From positions 1 to 60,725 of IMG/VR virus record IMGVR_UViG_3300045119_000151: a stretch of DNA of 60,725 nt; one strand, 5' to 3'. A model generated the notes under the pieces. It did no database searches and was not told the DNA's origin. It saw only the letters and a program-made list of their open reading frames with translations. The stretch comes from a virus. The position numbers and the translations under genes are program-made. Positions 57,641 through 60,725 of this stretch are shown here, one piece after another (position 1 is the first letter of the stretch; every line of letters begins with the position of its first letter).

Positions 57641-57762
57641 AGTCTTCCCCTGTACTTCCCGACGTTGCTGTTAAAGAGAGGGCGGACCAAACGAGAAACG
57701 GTCATCTCGCGCGGGAAGATCGCGATAGCCCAGTCGTGAAATCTAATGGAGTAGCAGCGAAG

Positions 57763-57930
57763 TTACAAGCGAAACCAGAGATAGACAGCGATCAGCAGTG
57801 CAGCTCCGACCACCGACCAGAAAATGATACCGGACATCGCGCGGAATTCGTCGTCTTGGCACTGCGGACAGTCGCCATGCTCATCACGCTGCGCATAGGG
57901 ATGAAGGCCATCGTCTTCGCTGTTGTTCAT
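57763..57930 (-). CDS. Membrane protein with CPQC motif, 55 aa
   Basis: Contains GDCPQCQDDEFRAM, then a C-terminal membrane helix SGIIFWSVVGAALLIAVYLW. GGAG 8 bases before ATG 57930; an in-frame ATG at 58023 is an alternative. Bases 57641-57762 hold no convincing gene. Confidence 0.5.
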   Translation of the reverse strand: MNNSEDDGLHPYAQRDEHGDCPQCQDDEFRAMSGIIFWSVVGAALLIAVYLWFRL

Positions 57931-58019
57931 TGTGGCAACTCCATAACTTCGAAAGTTGGTGAGCGGTTCATCTTCATGGAGGAGGCGCGCGCATTGATTG
58001 GGTCTTCCCGTTAAACTGC

Positions 58020-58358
58020 TCATCGCTGCGGTCTCGGCTTGAACTGCACAATGGTCGCCGCCTCTGGTGGATGACTGGCGGCGCGAATCTCAGCCGACAA
58101 AACTCCCAGCCGTAACGTCGCGCGCTTAAACCGCAATGCCATCGCGATGCGCATCCATATTTCACGGTCTTCAAAGGATCGCAAATCCGGCAAGTCTCTA
58201 GCACGCCGCACTGCGATCGTATCGCGCGCTACCGTGCCGCCGCGTGACAGCCATACATCGAACCACTGGCGACACTGGTTGTGATCGTAGCTAAATGCAG
58301 CAGACGGTTGGGGGCGTGGCCCATACGGATATTTCGGACGAAAGTGTTTTCCAGTCAT
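58020..58358 (-). CDS. Hypothetical protein, 112 aa
   Basis: Basic protein: RPKYPYGPRPQPSAAFSYDH, then LRSFEDREIWMRIAMALRFK. Not recognised. Confidence 0.5.
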   Translation of the reverse strand: MTGKHFRPKYPYGPRPQPSAAFSYDHNQCRQWFDVWLSRGGTVARDTIAVRRARDLPDLRSFEDREIWMRIAMALRFKRATLRLGVLSAEIRAASHPPEAATIVQFKPRPQR

Positions 58359-58465
58359 GGTCTGCTCACCCAGGTTTCAAGCCATCGTTGGCGCTCGCGC
58401 GCAATCGTATACTCGCGCAACAGTTGGCGTAGATACTTCGTTCGGCGACGGCGTTTGACACTCAT
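58355..58465 (-). CDS. Small basic protein, 36 aa
   Basis: Peptide MSVKRRRRTKYLRQLLREYT IARERQRWLETWVSRP, extremely basic. Stop overlaps the next ATG. May bind nucleic acid; not recognised. Confidence 0.45.
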   Translation of the reverse strand: MSVKRRRRTKYLRQLLREYTIARERQRWLETWVSRP

Positions 58466-58470
58466 GGCAG

Positions 58471-59073
58471 TTATCCGGCCCTATCATATAGCCACCAGAA
58501 GAACCACCCGACAAGCCCTAGCGCTGCAAGAATGATCACGATATTCGCCACGACCACATACCACGGTGGCCCATCATGGCCGGGACGGTCAGCCGATACC
58601 ACTGAGTTGTAGGGAAGTGGCGGCGCAATCCCTGCAGCGGCAGGCGCAGTCGCCACAATGATCGGTTGCTGTTGCGGGCGATCAAGTGCCCACATCCAGA
58701 ACCAGAAGCCAGGACCACTATTATAACTCGTGTCGTAATGATGCACGACGGTAGTCGGCTGAGCATAAGTAGAGACCCGGCCCACCGGGGCCGTCGTAAT
58801 CGGCGCACTGGGTTTAAATGTTTCCGATGAGTAAGGCTTCGACTTAGGCGTAGGCGATGAGTACGACGGAGAACTATAAGTAGATGGCTTGCTTGACGAA
58901 GTAGGCGGCGCTTTGTAGCTTGGCGAACTGTATGACGGCCGAGGGCTGTAGCTAGATGATTTGTAGGATGATGCGCTACTCGATGTGCCAGCGAAAGATT
59001 CCGCCGATAAAAATAAAGCGAGGCAGAGCGCGGCCAGCAGCACGAGAAATAGGCAGAGAATAGTTCTACGCAT
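58471..59073 (-). CDS. Exported membrane-anchored Ser/Tyr/Pro-rich protein, 200 aa
   Basis: Signal peptide ILCLFLVLLAALCLALFLSA, then a low-complexity Ser/Tyr/Pro-rich region (SSSYSPRPSYSSPSYKAP), then a C-terminal membrane helix VVVANIVIILAALGLVGWFF. GAGGGG precedes ATG 59073. Likely envelope-located; could alter the infected cell surface. Confidence 0.65.
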   Translation of the reverse strand: MRRTILCLFLVLLAALCLALFLSAESFAGTSSSASSYKSSSYSPRPSYSSPSYKAPPTSSSKPSTYSSPSYSSPTPKSKPYSSETFKPSAPITTAPVGRVSTYAQPTTVVHHYDTSYNSGPGFWFWMWALDRPQQQPIIVATAPAAAGIAPPLPYNSVVSADRPGHDGPPWYVVVANIVIILAALGLVGWFFWWLYDRAG

Positions 59074-59281
59074 TTTTGAACCCCTCGAATTTCTGAAGAA
59101 ATTCCGCTTTGTTGGTGATGTCGCTCTCGCTGACTTCATTCAGCGTATTCTCGATGCTCGTTAGTCGGTCTTCCTTGCCTTCAAGGAATTCAATGTAGCG
59201 CTCCGCCTCATCCAGAATCTGATTGATCTGCTGCTCACCGCGCAGATTGTTGAAGTCGACTTGTAGGGATTTATTGCGCAT
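59066..59281 (-). CDS. Small coiled-coil protein, 71 aa
   Basis: Helical charged protein: NQILDEAERYIEFLEGKEDR LTSIENTLNEVSESD. Not recognised. Overlaps RNase H start and the exported-protein gene. Confidence 0.55.
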   Translation of the reverse strand: MRNKSLQVDFNNLRGEQQINQILDEAERYIEFLEGKEDRLTSIENTLNEVSESDITNKAEFLQKFEGFKNA

Positions 59282-59759
59282 GAACTTCTCCGATGGCTTT
59301 TAATTTTACGACCTTCCGCGCTTTCGCTAAATTCTCTCGCGCTCGCTTATCGGTCATGCGCTGCGCTTTCGAGCGCTGATCCATCACGCGCGTATGACCG
59401 CGCACATGGCGAAGTTCGATCACAAGCGAATGCTCAGCCTTCAACTTATCGAAGGCGGCACCAATCGCTTTAAGATCCTTGCGCTTCACTTTCTTGATGC
59501 GTTTATCCAAATGGAAGATTGCATGCATGCAGTCGGTTTGCAGAAGGACATTATCTCCGTCAGCGGCAATACCGAGTTTAAGCGCGCAGTGGATCGCATT
59601 GACGATGGCTTTCGCTTCGCAAACTAAGGCGTCCTGCTGCGTACCAGTCAGCACTCCACCACCGCCATGCGAGCCGCGCTTCGATACTGCCCAGAATCCG
59701 TATGAGCCGACATTCAGATTGGGACAATGCGACGCATCGGAGATGATCGTGACGTTCAT
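59271..59759 (-). CDS. RNase H family protein
   Basis: 162 residues. IISDASHCPNLNVGSYGFWA, EAKAIVNAIHCALKLG, LLQTDCMHAIFH and ELRHVRGHTRVMD provide the Asp, Glu, Asp and His-containing order of RNase HI. A basic tail follows. Removes RNA from RNA-DNA hybrids such as primers. Start overlaps the DUF6745 stop (TGATGA). Confidence 0.85.
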   Translation of the reverse strand: MNVTIISDASHCPNLNVGSYGFWAVSKRGSHGGGGVLTGTQQDALVCEAKAIVNAIHCALKLGIAADGDNVLLQTDCMHAIFHLDKRIKKVKRKDLKAIGAAFDKLKAEHSLVIELRHVRGHTRVMDQRSKAQRMTDKRARENLAKARKVVKLKAIGEVHAQ

Positions 59760-60725
59760 CAACTCTCCAACATCGGCGAGTAATCTTTGTAATTTTTGAA
59801 CATCAACGTCTTCCCCGCAGGCGTCGTCCGCCAAGTCGATGCAACCGCCGCTTGCGGAATTCTTCCGGCATCGCCGTTGTACAAGTCTGGATTGATTGGC
59901 AGCCAGTAGATTTTAAAACTCCCATCTGGCTCAGCGGTGCGGTTCACTACCTTAATGCGGCAAATCGGCTTACCAACCTCGGTTCGTTCCACAAACAACG
60001 TCCCGAATCGATCATCATGCGCAACCGGTTGCATCCCCGATTCTTCGATATAACGCGCTTCGCCAAAGCGCTCGATCATAATGCGGCGCACTTCGGCATT
60101 CGACTCAGATTTAATCTGAGTGATGGTTAGCGTCTCGGGATATTCGACAATCTGCTTCGTTACGCGAATGCCATGCCAGAAATGCAATTCCCATCCATCA
60201 CGCCAACGATGTGATGGGCCGTCTGCGCAGTGAGGCCGGTTTTGCTCGTCTTTCTTCAGTACTTCCGGGAAGTTACTGACAATGCAAAATTCTTCGTGCA
60301 TCAAGCGGAACGATCCGTGAATCGCGCAGGCTTCCCAAGCATTGTATTTTTCATGCTGTGGAAGCTTCAACCCAAGAATGTCGCGTGCGGCGGTGAGGTA
60401 GGTATCCCATGCTGCCCACATATTTCCACCTTGATACATGCGCCACCAATTGCTAGCGCATTTCAGGCCAAATAAAGCATGCGGCCCGAGAATTGATTTA
60501 GCGATTGAAAGGAAGTCAGCGTCGTCCGTGGCGTCGTACGTGGCGGCGCGCGTGGCGGCGCTCGTGGCGTCGCGCGTGGCGGCGCGCGTGGCGTCGTCCG
60601 TGGCGGCGCGCGTGGCGTCGTCCGTGGCGTCGTACGTGGCGTCGTACGTGGCGGCGCTCGTGGCGTCGTACGTGGCGGCGCGCGTGGCGGCGCTCGTGGC
60701 GTCGCGCGTGGCGTCGCGCGTGGCG
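59759..60725 (-). CDS. DUF6745-like repeat protein, C-terminal part (continues at the left end)
   Basis: 321 codons in this part. From the right edge the frame reads the tetrapeptide repeat, then DADFLSIAKSILGPHALFGL, then MYQGGNMWAAWDTYLTAARD. The rest has the family-typical RPHCADGPSHRWRDGWELHF WHGIRV, NAEVRRIMIERFGEARYIEE, DRFGTLFVERTE and EPDGSFKIYWLP. Unknown function; not part of the virion by sequence. The gene is promoter-distal in the recombination operon and is followed by RNase H. Confidence 0.85.
   Translation of the reverse strand, partial: ATRDATRDATSAATRAATYDATSAATYDATYDATDDATRAATDDATRAATRDATSAATRAATYDATDDADFLSIAKSILGPHALFGLKCASNWWRMYQGGNMWAAWDTYLTAARDILGLKLPQHEKYNAWEACAIHGSFRLMHEEFCIVSNFPEVLKKDEQNRPHCADGPSHRWRDGWELHFWHGIRVTKQIVEYPETLTITQIKSESNAEVRRIMIERFGEARYIEESGMQPVAHDDRFGTLFVERTEVGKPICRIKVVNRTAEPDGSFKIYWLPINPDLYNGDAGRIPQAAVASTWRTTPAGKTLMFKNYKDYSPMLES
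60518..60725. repeat. 12-bp tandem repeat array, right-end portion
   Basis: About 17 units. Their order of variants from the third unit matches the left-end array from its third unit, except that the left has one extra TCGTAC-type unit. Joining the ends with a 4-bp overlap (GGCG) keeps the reading frame; a plain join would not. Confidence 0.95.

Noticed and set aside
1-60725. Integrase, repressor, tRNA, reverse transcriptase (DGR) or DNA polymerase genes
   Set aside because: Looked for by motif on both strands; none recognised. Absence is by eye and not proven.

Overview
The window is a complete, or nearly complete, tailed-bacteriophage genome that was opened inside one gene. Both ends lie in the same 12-bp tandem repeat. 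Read on the minus strand, that repeat joins a 206-codon N-terminal part (618 down to 1) to a 321-codon C-terminal part (60725 down to 59759) of one DUF6745-type protein, so the molecule is circular or circularly permuted. I see no tail tube, sheath, tape measure, baseplate, integrase, repressor, RNA polymerase or tRNA gene. The head genes, adaptor-like proteins, gp10-like hub and large internal proteins suggest a podovirus-like phage. The lipoprotein and M15 endolysin fit a Gram-negative host. I cannot name the host.

Layout. (a) 6886 down to 660, leftward, is a recombination and DNA-processing operon: small protein, GHKL-ATPase-like protein with a possible C-terminal metalloprotease-like motif, RecT-like annealing protein, Gp157-like protein, HNH nuclease, SF2 helicase, VRR-NUC nuclease, small membrane protein, and the RQGDVLL-type protein paired with DUF6745. 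(b) 6968-16418, rightward, is an accessory operon of about 30 small overlapping genes, many Cys-rich. It includes an Acb2/Tad1-like cyclic-nucleotide sponge, two HTH proteins and a C39-like cysteine-protease-like protein. (c) 52867 down to 16372, leftward, is the packaging, head, tail and lysis operon: terminase, portal, GroES-like protein, scaffold, coat, many fibre or decoration proteins, a methyltransferase-DUF115 fusion, a GIY-YIG nuclease, lysis genes, gp10-like hub and three large putative ejection proteins. (d) 53317-55249, rightward, carries a short beta-clamp-like protein, a conserved phage protein and a ribbon-helix-helix protein. (e) 60725 down to 55202, leftward, carries RNase H, membrane proteins and a DUF3987 replication protein with a degenerate Toprim-like N-terminus.

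Control. Two divergent hubs stand out. At 6905-6958, back-to-back promoters share a -10 region between the recombination and accessory operons. At 52868-53316, an AT-rich 450-bp region holds a 19-bp inverted repeat, five TGTTGTA heptamers and three ACCGGT-centred sites, one of them between the -35 and -10 of the rightward promoter. Three leftward promoters have a perfect TTGACA and a 16-bp spacer (1528, 44940, 52595). A strong intrinsic terminator follows the coat gene.

No DNA polymerase is visible, so replication probably uses the host polymerase with the phage clamp-like and DUF3987 proteins. The most notable items are the Acb2/Tad1-like protein, a second copy of its C-terminal signature in a head-region protein, the repeat-bearing DUF6745 protein, and the methyltransferase-DUF115 fusion.
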